Positions 7,537-14,308 of a stretch of DNA of 15,667 bases are shown in pieces. Position 1 is the stretch's first letter; every line of letters starts with the position of its first letter. The translations under genes were made by a program, and so were the position numbers. The notes under the pieces were generated by a model. The model did no database searches and was not told the DNA's origin. It worked only from the letters and a program-made list of their open reading frames with translations. The stretch comes from Peptococcaceae bacterium UBA5356 (GTDB lineage Bacteria > Bacillota > Peptococcia > DRI-13 > DTU073), in the NCBI GenBank assembly GCA_002407935.1, contig DHPU01000044.1, positions 30,664-46,330 of the forward strand, read 5' to 3'.

Positions 7537-9705
7537 TCACTCTACCTCCAGCTTTAATTGTTCAGATCTCACCCGATTTTTCATCAGGTACACAAAGCTG
7601 GATTGTAAGCGAACTTCATCATGTGATAGGAGTGCATACTCCCAAGGTTTCCCATCGTTATCAGCATTCCATTCACTGACTGCTCGACAATACTCCTGCG
7701 CAGCGATGGCTTTTTCCTTTACGTTATTGCTATTTATTTCATCGGAGGCTTTCGTTTCTACCATGTATATCGTATCAGCAGTCTCGACGATAAAATCTGG
7801 CTCATACTTGCTTGCACCGCCCGGTCCATAATAAATATTAAACTGCCTCGAACTTGGGCGCAGCCATTTCAATACAGCATGATCATTTTCAAGGACAATT
7901 GCAAAGACTCGCTCTGTATTACTGTCGAACTTATACAGTGTATGGCAAGCCTTTTTGAAGCCCTTAAATATCTTTGTCTTAACCTCGGATGCCGGCATAT
8001 CCGCACGCAGGTCATAAAGATTATCCGACCTGAACTTGCCGCCGAAGCCAGTTTCAATTCTGGTAAAGGGTCGCATCCCAGAAGCGCGATAGCTTGTTTC
8101 TTCTTTGTAGAAATGCTGATTCATTTGGGTATAGATGATTTCAGCGAGGCTCCGCTGACGGTCTCGCATGACCTTCTCAGTTTCCTCAGAATTTAAGTAC
8201 GACAAAAAGTGCCTCTTCGCGTTTGCAATAAGAGAATAAATAAGTTCCGAACAACTGCTATAATCCACGTTATCATGGACAATAATATGCCGCACGATTT
8301 CATTCTCGACAGTATCTGCTTTAGGAAACAATGCAAGGTTTGCTTCATATTCAAAGGTTTCTCCGCCTTCATGCAATTCCGTACCGATAAGAGTGTCATC
8401 GGAAGGATGCCAGCTTAAGTTTCTGGTATCAAGAGGAAAATCATAAAAACCATGTTTTACCTCGGTAAAAGGCTGCACTACACCCTGTGGGATTGGAATC
8501 ACTTTGTCAGTAAGGGTCTGGACGCAAGTTTCAATGGCTTCCTCTACAACGACTTTTAAGTCTTCTGGTTTTAGCTCAAATGTCGGGAACTGGCGTATGG
8601 TTTCGCTCACAATACTGGTGCGTACCATTTGCATCGTTTCCTCATCTTTGGTAGCATTAAAAGTCTTGACCTGTTTGCCGAGTTCAATTACCGTTCTTGA
8701 TGCAAGCTGTGCAACGAACTGCGCCACCTGTACAGTCTGTTCCGGGGTTTTGTTCTCAACATAATATGGGCTTGCGGTTTCTCGAAGTGTGAAGGCAAGC
8801 TGCTTTGTAAAGTTCACGGCTTGTGTCAATTCATCATAAACAGTGGGCAGTTCGACAGTTTCCCGCTGGTCATCGTTTTTACTCTCTGCCGGGTCAATAT
8901 AAAAAACGCGGCGAACAAGGGAATCTGGATTATTAGCAAGGTTCACTATAGCTTCATAACGATCATGGCTAACTATAGACAAACGGTCTACCTCATCCAC
9001 TCCTGTTCGCTGTCCAAAAGGTAATCGGAGACCTCGTCCGATGGTTTGCTCTGTGAGTGTCTCCGAAGCGGAAGCTCGCAATGTACGGGCATCCCCAAAG
9101 ACATGCTCATCAATAATGCTCACAAGACCATAAAGCTCCATGAGGTTGTTTTGAAGCGGCGTTGCAGTGAGAAGTAGTTTCCGTTTGCCTGTCAACGTTT
9201 GGCGCAACTTTCTTCCCATGACATTCCCGGATTTATATACATTACGCAGGCGATGTGCCTCATCGATAATGACCAAGTCCCAAGGGGTGGCATGAACGTC
9301 ATTCTCTTTTGATGAAACGAAATTATATGAGCAGATTACGACCTGATCCCGTATATCAAAGGGATTTAGGACCCCATCCTTTTTTGCTTTGTTATAGTTT
9401 TTAGATTCGAGTATGATTGATTCTATGTAGAACTTCTCAGAAAGTTCCGCCCGCCATTGGGTACGAAGCGAGGCAGGAACAACGAGTAGAATGCGACGCC
9501 GACGTTCTGACCAGTACTGCGCAAGCACCAATCCAGCTTCAATGGTTTTCCCTAACCCAACCTCGTCGGCAAGTAAAGACCCATTTGAAAGGGGAGATTT
9601 TAAAGCGAATAATGCTGCATCAACCTGATGAGGGTTAAGATCGACCTTTACGCCCGACATAGCAGAAGCAAGTCCATCAATGCTTGACTGCGGACGATGC
9701 AGCAT
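7537..9705 (-). CDS. Chimera: SNF2-type helicase N-terminus joined in frame to type III restriction (Res) C-terminus
   Basis: 722 residues from the ATG at 9705. Residues 1-204 are the first RecA domain of a SNF2-family helicase: NPHQVDAALFALKSPLSNGS, Walker A DEVGLGKT (47-54), motif II DEAH (148-151), motif III TATPLQNN (180-187). Where a SNF2 protein would continue after DEHVFGD (199-205), the sequence switches at about 206-216 to type III Res: motif VI EQTIGRGLRLPFG (219-231), HDRYEAIV, and at the C-terminus a PD-(D/E)xK nuclease signature EPDF...VETK with Asp637, Glu650 and Lys652. Helicase motifs IV and V are absent, so ATP-driven translocation is doubtful, while the nuclease domain looks complete. 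The frame is fully open across the junction (about 9060-9095). The conserved upstream residues ETYTPHQIRYFAEQI lie in frame before the ATG, so the original start was probably at 9753 (now ATA). It is the second gene of the operon begun by the XRE gene. Confidence 0.8.
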   Translation of the reverse strand: MLHRPQSSIDGLASAMSGVKVDLNPHQVDAALFALKSPLSNGSLLADEVGLGKTIEAGLVLAQYWSERRRRILLVVPASLRTQWRAELSEKFYIESIILESKNYNKAKKDGVLNPFDIRDQVVICSYNFVSSKENDVHATPWDLVIIDEAHRLRNVYKSGNVMGRKLRQTLTGKRKLLLTATPLQNNLMELYGLVSIIDEHVFGDARTLRASASETLTEQTIGRGLRLPFGQRTGVDEVDRLSIVSHDRYEAIVNLANNPDSLVRRVFYIDPAESKNDDQRETVELPTVYDELTQAVNFTKQLAFTLRETASPYYVENKTPEQTVQVAQFVAQLASRTVIELGKQVKTFNATKDEETMQMVRTSIVSETIRQFPTFELKPEDLKVVVEEAIETCVQTLTDKVIPIPQGVVQPFTEVKHGFYDFPLDTRNLSWHPSDDTLIGTELHEGGETFEYEANLALFPKADTVENEIVRHIIVHDNVDYSSCSELIYSLIANAKRHFLSYLNSEETEKVMRDRQRSLAEIIYTQMNQHFYKEETSYRASGMRPFTRIETGFGGKFRSDNLYDLRADMPASEVKTKIFKGFKKACHTLYKFDSNTERVFAIVLENDHAVLKWLRPSSRQFNIYYGPGGASKYEPDFIVETADTIYMVETKASDEINSNNVKEKAIAAQEYCRAVSEWNADNDGKPWEYALLSHDEVRLQSSFVYLMKNRVRSEQLKLEVE

Positions 9706-9750
9706 TATTTGTTCGGCGAAATACCGAATTTGATGCGGTGTATATGTCTC

Positions 9751-9770
9751 TATCGATTTTCCCCCTCTCC
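9751..9770 (-). promoter_or_regulatory. Ribosome binding site facing an ATA codon (probable ancestral start of the SNF2/Res gene)
   Basis: On the minus strand GGAGAGGGGG (9770-9761) is followed after seven bases by ATA (9753-9751), which is 16 codons in frame before the annotated ATG at 9705. The ATG at 9705 has no ribosome binding site. The codons between encode ETYTPHQIRYFAEQI, which matches my memory of the N-termini of related helicases. Either ATA is used as a weak start or an ATG mutated to ATA. Confidence 0.6.
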
Positions 9771-9982
9771 TATTTTTTCGGCTCTTCGCTCATCTCCATG
9801 ATGTCAGAGATGTCGCAATCCAGCGCTTTACATATTTTTTCTAGTATATCGGTATTTACATTTTCGTTCTTCCCCAACTTTGTAATAGAAGCCGAACTGA
9901 TACCGGCCTTATGCTGAAGGTCTTTCTTCAGCATGTCTTTATCAATGAGAAGTTTCCATAATTTTTTATAACTGATTGCCAT
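9770..9982 (-). CDS. Small XRE-family (Cro/CI-type) transcriptional regulator
   Basis: 70 residues, almost entirely one helix-turn-helix domain: MLKKDLQHKAGISSASITKL covers the helix-turn-helix around residues 17-36, and LEKICKALDCDISDIMEM (47-64) is the usual last helix of this short Cro/CI type. The ATG is preceded by AGGTGA at suitable distance and by a good promoter (10040-10068). It is the first gene of the minus-strand island operon, 16 bases upstream of the probable original start of the helicase chimera, and stands divergent to the GNAT/ASCH pair. Regulators of this kind commonly control restriction or defence operons, so it could act on one or both divergent promoters. That role is inferred; the gene itself appears intact. 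Confidence 0.85.
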   Translation of the reverse strand: MAISYKKLWKLLIDKDMLKKDLQHKAGISSASITKLGKNENVNTDILEKICKALDCDISDIMEMSEEPKK

Positions 9983-10039
9983 ACTATTTCACCTCGTATG
10001 ATTTTTCGAATCCAGTCCAATTCAACAAATTTTATTCAT

Positions 10040-10068
10040 AGTATAACCGATTAAGAACGAAAACGCAA
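10040..10068 (-). promoter_or_regulatory. Predicted promoter of the XRE-led island operon
   Basis: On the minus strand TTGCGT (10068-10063) and TATACT (10045-10040) are 17 bases apart. An imperfect dyad, TTCGAAT-7-AATTCAA (about 10005-10025 on the plus strand), lies between the -10 and the XRE start and could be an operator, but the arms match at only five of seven positions. Its -35 lies 40 bases from the -35 of the divergent promoter at 10109-10137. Confidence 0.6.
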
Positions 10069-10108
10069 GATTGAAACGAGCAAAAGCAAGAATAAGTCGA
10101 ATTTTCTC

Positions 10109-10137
10109 TTGATTTAGGCACGATAGTACGTTACAAT
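10109..10137 (+). promoter_or_regulatory. Predicted promoter of the GNAT/ASCH pair
   Basis: TTGATT (10109-10114), a 17-base spacer and TACAAT (10132-10137). Transcription would begin near 10144, about 43 bases before the ATG at 10187. It is divergent from the promoter of the XRE gene, and the whole 200-base region between the genes holds only these two promoters and the weak dyad described there. Confidence 0.6.
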
Positions 10138-10186
10138 TAATTAATTGAAGATGTAGGGTATGCAAACAAGGATAAGGAGGTCATTT

Positions 10187-11290
10187 ATGGCTGGTAAATT
10201 TTTATTAAAAAAGTTTTCTGAGCTAGATTTAAACGATCATTTCTTTGATTCCCTTAAAGAGGATTATCCGGCTGATGCAAACAATATTGGGTTTGAAAGA
10301 TGGTTTGCAAAAAAAGTAGAAGCTGGTTCTACTGCTCTTGTTTTTGATGACGATGTGGGTTTGGGCGCTTTTGTCTGCCTGAAAGAAGAAAATGAAGCTA
10401 TAGAACTGGCGGAGAAAACTTTTCCAGCGCTGCCCCGCATAAAAATCAGTACATTGCGTCTTGCAGAACGATACCGTGCTCAACGTCTTGGTGAAGGTGC
10501 CATAGGCCTTGCATTGTGGAAGTGGCAAAAGTCTAAAACACAAGAGATTTATGTGACTGTGTTTGATAAACACGAGTTACTGATTGGGCAGTTGGAACGT
10601 TTCGGTTTTCAACTGGCTGGTCATAATCATAATGGTGAATGCGTGTACATAAGAAGCCGCGCTGAAGTAAACTACAGCGATCCGTACAAAGCTTTTCCAT
10701 TCATAAATCCCGCTTTCCACAAAGCCGGATACCTCATCGTTAACGATATATACCACGATACCTTATTTCCGTACTCAGAATTGAGTAGGACTTTACAGGA
10801 AAATGTCGCTCTATCAGTTGCAAACGGATTGTCCAAGATATATGTGGGTTCTCAATATTCTCGCCCTCATTATAAAATTGGGGAACCGATACTCATCTAT
10901 CGTCGGCATACCAAGCAGGATGGACAAAAACCAAGGTATAAATCTTGCTTGACTTCATATTGCATTGTCAATGATATAATTATGGTAAAGACAAATAACC
11001 GTTGCCATATATCATTTGAAGAACTGAAGTCTCGTATCGGGAATAAATCCGTGTTCGACGAACGCGAAATGAGAACCAAGTATGATTACGAAAAGAACCT
11101 TGTTGTCATTGAAATGCTATACTATGGTTATTTTGGTGCTGGTAATAATGTAAATATGGATTGGCTTGATAAAAACGGGTTTTGGTCAGGAATTAATGAG
11201 TACCCCGCCAATGTTCAATTAAATCCAGAACAGTTCAAAGCAATACTAAGGGAGGGTAATGTCGATGTGTCAAATGTTATTATCAATTAA
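10187..11290 (+). CDS. GNAT-like acetyltransferase with C-terminal uncharacterised (possibly PUA-like) domain
   Basis: 367 residues from the ATG at 10187, chosen for the perfect AAGGAGGT (10174-10181); an in-frame ATG at 10160 lies upstream of that site. The N-terminal half (about 1-160) looks like a GNAT fold: the acetyl-CoA loop QRLGEGA (99-105, matching Q/RxxGxG/A) follows the beta-strand IKISTLRL, and LERFGF (136-141) fits the usual motif B end. The C-terminal half (about 165-367) is rich in aromatic residues and contains IGEPILIYRR and SCLTSYCIVND, which suggests a PUA/EVE-type beta-barrel by pattern only. No membrane segment is seen. It overlaps the ASCH gene by 26 bases, so both are surely co-expressed. 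Acceptor substrate is unknown; protein, tRNA or small-molecule acetylation are all possible. Confidence 0.65.
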   Translation: MAGKFLLKKFSELDLNDHFFDSLKEDYPADANNIGFERWFAKKVEAGSTALVFDDDVGLGAFVCLKEENEAIELAEKTFPALPRIKISTLRLAERYRAQRLGEGAIGLALWKWQKSKTQEIYVTVFDKHELLIGQLERFGFQLAGHNHNGECVYIRSRAEVNYSDPYKAFPFINPAFHKAGYLIVNDIYHDTLFPYSELSRTLQENVALSVANGLSKIYVGSQYSRPHYKIGEPILIYRRHTKQDGQKPRYKSCLTSYCIVNDIIMVKTNNRCHISFEELKSRIGNKSVFDEREMRTKYDYEKNLVVIEMLYYGYFGAGNNVNMDWLDKNGFWSGINEYPANVQLNPEQFKAILREGNVDVSNVIIN

Positions 11291-11648
11291 TCCCGAACAT
11301 GTAGAAAACATTCTTAGCGGGAAGAAACTATTCGAGTTCAGGAAGGTGCGCTGTAAACCCGCGGTGGACAGAATAATCATTTATGCCACTGCACCGCAAA
11401 AGATGGTTGTCGCCGAAGCAGAGATCGAAGATATTATCGAGGGTGAAATCAATGCGGTTTGGCGGCAGACGAAGGATTTTGCGGGCATCTCATATGCCTT
11501 TTTTCGAGCCTACTACAAAGGCAAGAAAAATGCAGTTGCTTATAAGCTGGGAAAAGTTGAAGTCTATGAACAACCCAAGAAGCTGTCTGACTATGGAATA
11601 GTGTATCCGCCACAATCGTTTGTCTATTTAGAATCGGCTACCACATAA
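11265..11648 (+). CDS. ASCH-domain (PUA-like fold) protein
   Basis: 127 residues from the ATG at 11265, preferred over the ATG at 11259 because GGAGGG (11251-11256) is eight bases away from the former and only two from the latter. The sequence is a compact ASCH domain: MLLSINPEHVENILSGKKLF followed by EFRK gives the typical start with the Gly-Lys and the EFRK strand, then VDRIIIYATAPQKMVVAEAEI in the core and SDYGIVYPPQSFVYL at the end. ASCH domains are thought to bind RNA or nucleotides, and some relatives are hydrolases of modified nucleosides. Its start lies inside the GNAT gene, giving translational coupling. The conserved pairing suggests the two proteins act on one pathway, perhaps RNA modification, but this is inference. 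Confidence 0.8.
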   Translation: MCQMLLSINPEHVENILSGKKLFEFRKVRCKPAVDRIIIYATAPQKMVVAEAEIEDIIEGEINAVWRQTKDFAGISYAFFRAYYKGKKNAVAYKLGKVEVYEQPKKLSDYGIVYPPQSFVYLESATT

Positions 11649-11649
11649 T

Positions 11650-11829
11650 TATAGAATAAGGAACATTACCGGAATTAACACAGTGTCCATTGATTTGGGA
11701 GAGATACATACTATAGCGGCAGTTAAAGTCTATAAATGCCACTGTGGATATAGCGAACATCGGGATATCCATGGTGCTAAAAATATACTTATAAATTGGG
11801 GAAAAAGCATTATGCTAAGAAGAAGGTAA
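11650..11829 (+). pseudogene. tnpB: tnpB (IS200/IS605-group RNA-guided nuclease) relic
   Basis: An open frame between the ASCH gene and lplA encodes NTVSIDLGEIHTIAAV, which is the RuvC-I motif of TnpB with its Asp (IDLG). It is joined straight to KVYKCHCGYSEHRDIHGAKN, the zinc-ribbon half (C-x-C) plus the RuvC-III HRD motif near the TnpB C-terminus. About 150-200 residues that normally separate these motifs, including RuvC-II with its Glu, are gone, as is nearly all of the N-terminal part. The frame ends at TAA 11827-11829. No transposon ends or tnpA are visible. It is dead as a transposon gene, though a peptide of about 50 residues could be read from the GTG at 11683. Confidence 0.85.
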
Positions 11830-11856
11830 ACTGCTTAAGCGGAGGAAAGAATAAAC

Positions 11857-12840
11857 ATGTTGTATATACCTAACGCTTGTCACGATCCACATTATAATTT
11901 GGCCTTGGAGGAATATGTCTTAAAAAGGCTTAGCCCGCAGGAGACTTATGTGCTGCTCTGGCAGAATGAGCCGTCAGTCATTGTGGGCAGATTCCAAAAT
12001 ACGCCGGCGGAAATCAATCATGATTTTATTAAAAGCCGGGGAATACATGTAGTTCGGCGTATGACAGGCGGCGGGGCTGTTTATCATGATCTGGGCAATT
12101 TGAATTTTACTTTTATTGCAAACAAACAAAATGCGCAGCTCGACTTTCGGAGATTTACGGAACCGGTGGTGCAAGCTTTAGCCCAAATGGGTGTTACTGC
12201 GGAGCTCAGTGGACGTAATGATTTAACAATTGAGGGGAAAAAGTTCTCCGGTAATGCGCAATACCATGATAAGAACAGAACGATGCACCATGGTACTTTG
12301 CTTTTTGCGGCGAATCTTGACGATGTACAGGCTGCTTTGCGGGTTAAGGAGGAGAAGTTTGTCTCGAAGGGCGTGAAATCAGTGCGCAGTCGTATCACGA
12401 ATATTAGTGAACATTTACCGCAGTCTTTTTCTTTGGAGGAGTTTAGAGAAAATTTATTAGTTCATTTATTTCAGGGTGAGCCGGTACGAAAATATCACTT
12501 GAGTAGTGAAGAAGTAGCGGAAATAAAGGATTTGCGGGACAAAAAGTATCATACCTGGGACTGGAATTATGGACAATCGCCGCGGTTTAATCTGCAAAAG
12601 AGCGGGCGTTTTCTTTGCGGGGGGATTGAGGTGTGTATTCAAGTCGAAACTGGTATAATAAGAGGGTGTAAGATTTATGGGGATTTCTTCAGTAATGAAG
12701 ATATTGAGAATTTGGAGCAAAGGATAGTGGGATTAAGGTACGAAGAAGCAATTTTGTCTGAAGTTTTGCAGCAGGAAAGTGTGGAGAGGTATTTTGGTCA
12801 GGTAAGCACTGAGGAAGTACTGGAGCTTTTCTTTGCCTGA
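11857..12840 (+). CDS. lplA: Lipoate-protein ligase A
   Basis: 327 residues, cytosolic. It activates free lipoate with ATP and attaches it to lysine of lipoyl domains (for example glycine cleavage H protein or 2-oxoacid dehydrogenase E2). Hallmarks are the lipoyl-AMP binding loop RRMTGGGAVYHD (67-78), NDLTIEGKKFSG (121-132) with the catalytic lysine (Lys129 by alignment), and HHGTLL (144-149). The C-terminal accessory domain (about 240-327) is present, so length fits bacterial LplA/LplJ of about 330. The ATG at 11857 has GGAGG 11 bases upstream, a little far. It starts 27 bases after the tnpB relic, and I see no good promoter of its own; expression may come from the ASCH unit or a weak site in the relic. 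The rRNA methyltransferase gene follows on the same strand. Confidence 0.92.
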   Translation: MLYIPNACHDPHYNLALEEYVLKRLSPQETYVLLWQNEPSVIVGRFQNTPAEINHDFIKSRGIHVVRRMTGGGAVYHDLGNLNFTFIANKQNAQLDFRRFTEPVVQALAQMGVTAELSGRNDLTIEGKKFSGNAQYHDKNRTMHHGTLLFAANLDDVQAALRVKEEKFVSKGVKSVRSRITNISEHLPQSFSLEEFRENLLVHLFQGEPVRKYHLSSEEVAEIKDLRDKKYHTWDWNYGQSPRFNLQKSGRFLCGGIEVCIQVETGIIRGCKIYGDFFSNEDIENLEQRIVGLRYEEAILSEVLQQESVERYFGQVSTEEVLELFFA

Positions 12841-12845
12841 GCCTT

Positions 12846-12897
12846 GTCTAGGCTTTACCTAAGCTTTGCTTAGACTTTTGACTTTTAGACTTAGTCT
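12846..12897. repeat. Short repeats and hairpins between lplA and the methyltransferase gene
   Basis: CTAAGC-TTT-GCTTAG (12859-12873) is a perfect 6-bp hairpin; the outer GTCTAGGC (12846-12853) can alternatively pair with GCTTAGAC (12868-12875) with one G-T pair. TTAGACTT occurs twice (12870-12877, 12885-12892) and AGACT-T-AGTCT is palindromic (12887-12897). The T-rich bases after the first hairpin could make a weak terminator or attenuator. I cannot assign a definite role. Confidence 0.45.
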
Positions 12898-12933
12898 GGG
12901 AAGGATATGTTTAAAGAACGAGGAGGAAAAACA

Positions 12934-14076
12934 ATGTCCCGCATCGAATTAATTGCCACAGCCACTTTTGGGTTAGAAGCTGTAGTAGCCAAGGAGTTGC
13001 TGGAACTTGGCTATACAGAGCAGAAAGTAGAAAATAGTCGCGTTGTTTTTCAGGGTGATGAGAAGGCCATTTGCCGCACAAATTTATGGCTGCGGACGGC
13101 CGACCGGGTGCTTATTAAGATGGGTCAGTTTGAAGCCAGAACTTTTGAAGAACTGTTTCAACAGACGAAGGCTTTGCCTTGGTATGACTGGCTTCCGGCC
13201 AATGCGGAATTCCCGGTGGAGGGGAAGTCGATCAAATCTACTTTATTCAGTGTGCCAGATTGTCAGGCGATCGTGAAAAAGGCGATTGTTGAAAAGATGA
13301 AGGAAAAATACAAGATCAACTGGTTCGAGGAAAAGGGGCCGCTTTATAAGATTGAGGTGGCTTTATTAAAGGATGTCGTTACGCTAACCATTGATACAAG
13401 TGGGCCGGGATTGCATAAAAGGGGTTACCGTAAACTGGTGAGCCAAGCACCTTTGAAGGAAACCTTGGCTGCGGCTATGATTAGGCTTAGTCATTGGAAG
13501 GCTGACCGGTCTTTAATCGATCCTTTTTGTGGTTCAGGGACAATCCCGATTGAAGCGGCACTCTTGGGTTTAAATATGGCGCCGGGGCGGCAGCGCAATT
13601 TTATCGCCGAGGATTGGCCGAATATTCCCCGCAAGCTTTGGCAGGAGGCCCGCCGGGAGGCTGAGGATTTGGTTCGGCGGGATGTTACGCTTGATTTGGG
13701 CGGTTTTGACTGGGATAAAGAGGTTTTGAGCATGGCTCGTTATCATGCCAAGGAAGCAGGAGTAGAAAACCAGATCCATTTTCAGGAGAGAGCCTTGGCG
13801 GATTTAAGTACGAAGAAAAAGTATGGTTATCTGATTTGTAATCCACCCTATGGGGAACGTTTAGAGGAAGAAGCGGCGGTGGAACGTCTGTATAGGGAAA
13901 TGGGACAGGCTTTTGGGAAGCTGGATACATGGTCTTTTTATGTTTTAACCTCACACCCTGGATTTGAAAAGTTATTTGGTCGTAAGTCGAACAAGAACAG
14001 AAAATTATATAACGGCAGGATTGAATGCCATTATTATCAATTTTATGGGCCCAGACCACCAAGGCTAAATTCTTGA
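12934..14076 (+). CDS. THUMP-domain class I SAM-dependent rRNA methyltransferase (RlmL/YpsC-like)
   Basis: 380 residues from the ATG at 12934, chosen because AGGAGG (12921-12926) is seven bases upstream; an in-frame ATG at 12907 precedes that site. The order is an N-terminal ferredoxin-like region (1-60; IELIATATFGLEAVVAKEL), a THUMP RNA-binding domain (about 60-155), and a Rossmann methyltransferase (about 165-380) with SAM motif DPFCGSGTIPIEAAL (196-210), FDWDKE (258-263) and the catalytic NPPYGERL (303-310) of N2-guanine methyltransferases. It corresponds to the first half of E. coli RlmL, which methylates G2445 of 23S rRNA; in Firmicutes the stand-alone form is YpsC-like. It is probably co-transcribed with lplA. 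Its stop codon lies within the TTGACA -35 element of the next unit. The family is secure; the exact guanine is inferred. Confidence 0.9.
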   Translation: MSRIELIATATFGLEAVVAKELLELGYTEQKVENSRVVFQGDEKAICRTNLWLRTADRVLIKMGQFEARTFEELFQQTKALPWYDWLPANAEFPVEGKSIKSTLFSVPDCQAIVKKAIVEKMKEKYKINWFEEKGPLYKIEVALLKDVVTLTIDTSGPGLHKRGYRKLVSQAPLKETLAAAMIRLSHWKADRSLIDPFCGSGTIPIEAALLGLNMAPGRQRNFIAEDWPNIPRKLWQEARREAEDLVRRDVTLDLGGFDWDKEVLSMARYHAKEAGVENQIHFQERALADLSTKKKYGYLICNPPYGERLEEEAAVERLYREMGQAFGKLDTWSFYVLTSHPGFEKLFGRKSNKNRKLYNGRIECHYYQFYGPRPPRLNS

Positions 14077-14101
14077 CAAGAGGGCTTTACCTTGATAAAC
14101 T
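14073..14101 (+). promoter_or_regulatory. Promoter of the SAM-riboswitch transcript
   Basis: A perfect TTGACA (14073-14078), 17-base spacer and TAAACT (14096-14101, four of six consensus bases). The -35 overlaps the stop codon of the methyltransferase gene. The start point would fall near 14108, five bases before the palindrome at 14113-14144. Confidence 0.65.
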
Positions 14102-14112
14102 ATTATTCATAA

Positions 14113-14144
14113 TTAAGTTCATCATCTTAAGATGATGAACTTAA
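14113..14144. repeat. Perfect 32-bp palindrome in the leader upstream of the SAM riboswitch
   Basis: TTAAGTTCATCATCTT (14113-14128) is followed immediately by its exact reverse complement (14129-14144), with no spacer. It lies at the predicted start of transcription of the riboswitch leader. It could be an operator, a 5' stabilising hairpin, or a terminator-like block after the methyltransferase gene. It lacks a following T-run on either strand, so intrinsic termination is unlikely. Confidence 0.8.
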
Positions 14145-14166
14145 AAAGTAAATATTTTAATGTGTG

Positions 14167-14287
14167 CTCTTATCAAGAGAGGTGGAGGGACGGGCCCGAT
14201 GAAACCCGGCAACCGTCAGGTTAATAATTTTATTAAGCTGAGTGGTGCCAATTCCTGCAGAAGTGGTGATCTTCTGAAAGATAAGAG
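14167..14287 (+). promoter_or_regulatory. SAM-I (S-box) riboswitch aptamer
   Basis: The P1 helix is formed by CTCTTATC (14167-14174) and GATAAGAG (14280-14287), a perfect 8-bp match. Between them are the S-box consensus pieces: AGAGAGGTGGAGGGA, then CCCGATGAAACCCGGCAACC, then GGTGCCAATTCCTGC, and GAAAGAT just before the closing strand of P1. The aptamer binds S-adenosylmethionine and should lower expression of the homocysteine-biosynthesis gene when SAM is plentiful. AAGAGACCC (14283-14291) can pair with GGGCCTCTT (14308-14316) as an antiterminator, sharing bases with P1 as in classical S-boxes. Confidence 0.96.
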
Positions 14288-14308
14288 ACCCGGCAAGCTA
14301 TTTGCATG

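Noticed and set aside
7869..9024. Several open frames of 60-105 residues overlapping the chimera gene on both strands
   Set aside because: They have no ribosome binding sites or recognisable domains and lie inside a long gene with clear motifs.
6118..9982. Assignment as a DISARM or BREX system
   Set aside because: A PLD protein and a SNF2-like lobe recall DISARM, but no drmA/drmB-like gene is present and the C-terminal part of the helicase gene is type III Res; no BREX core gene is seen.
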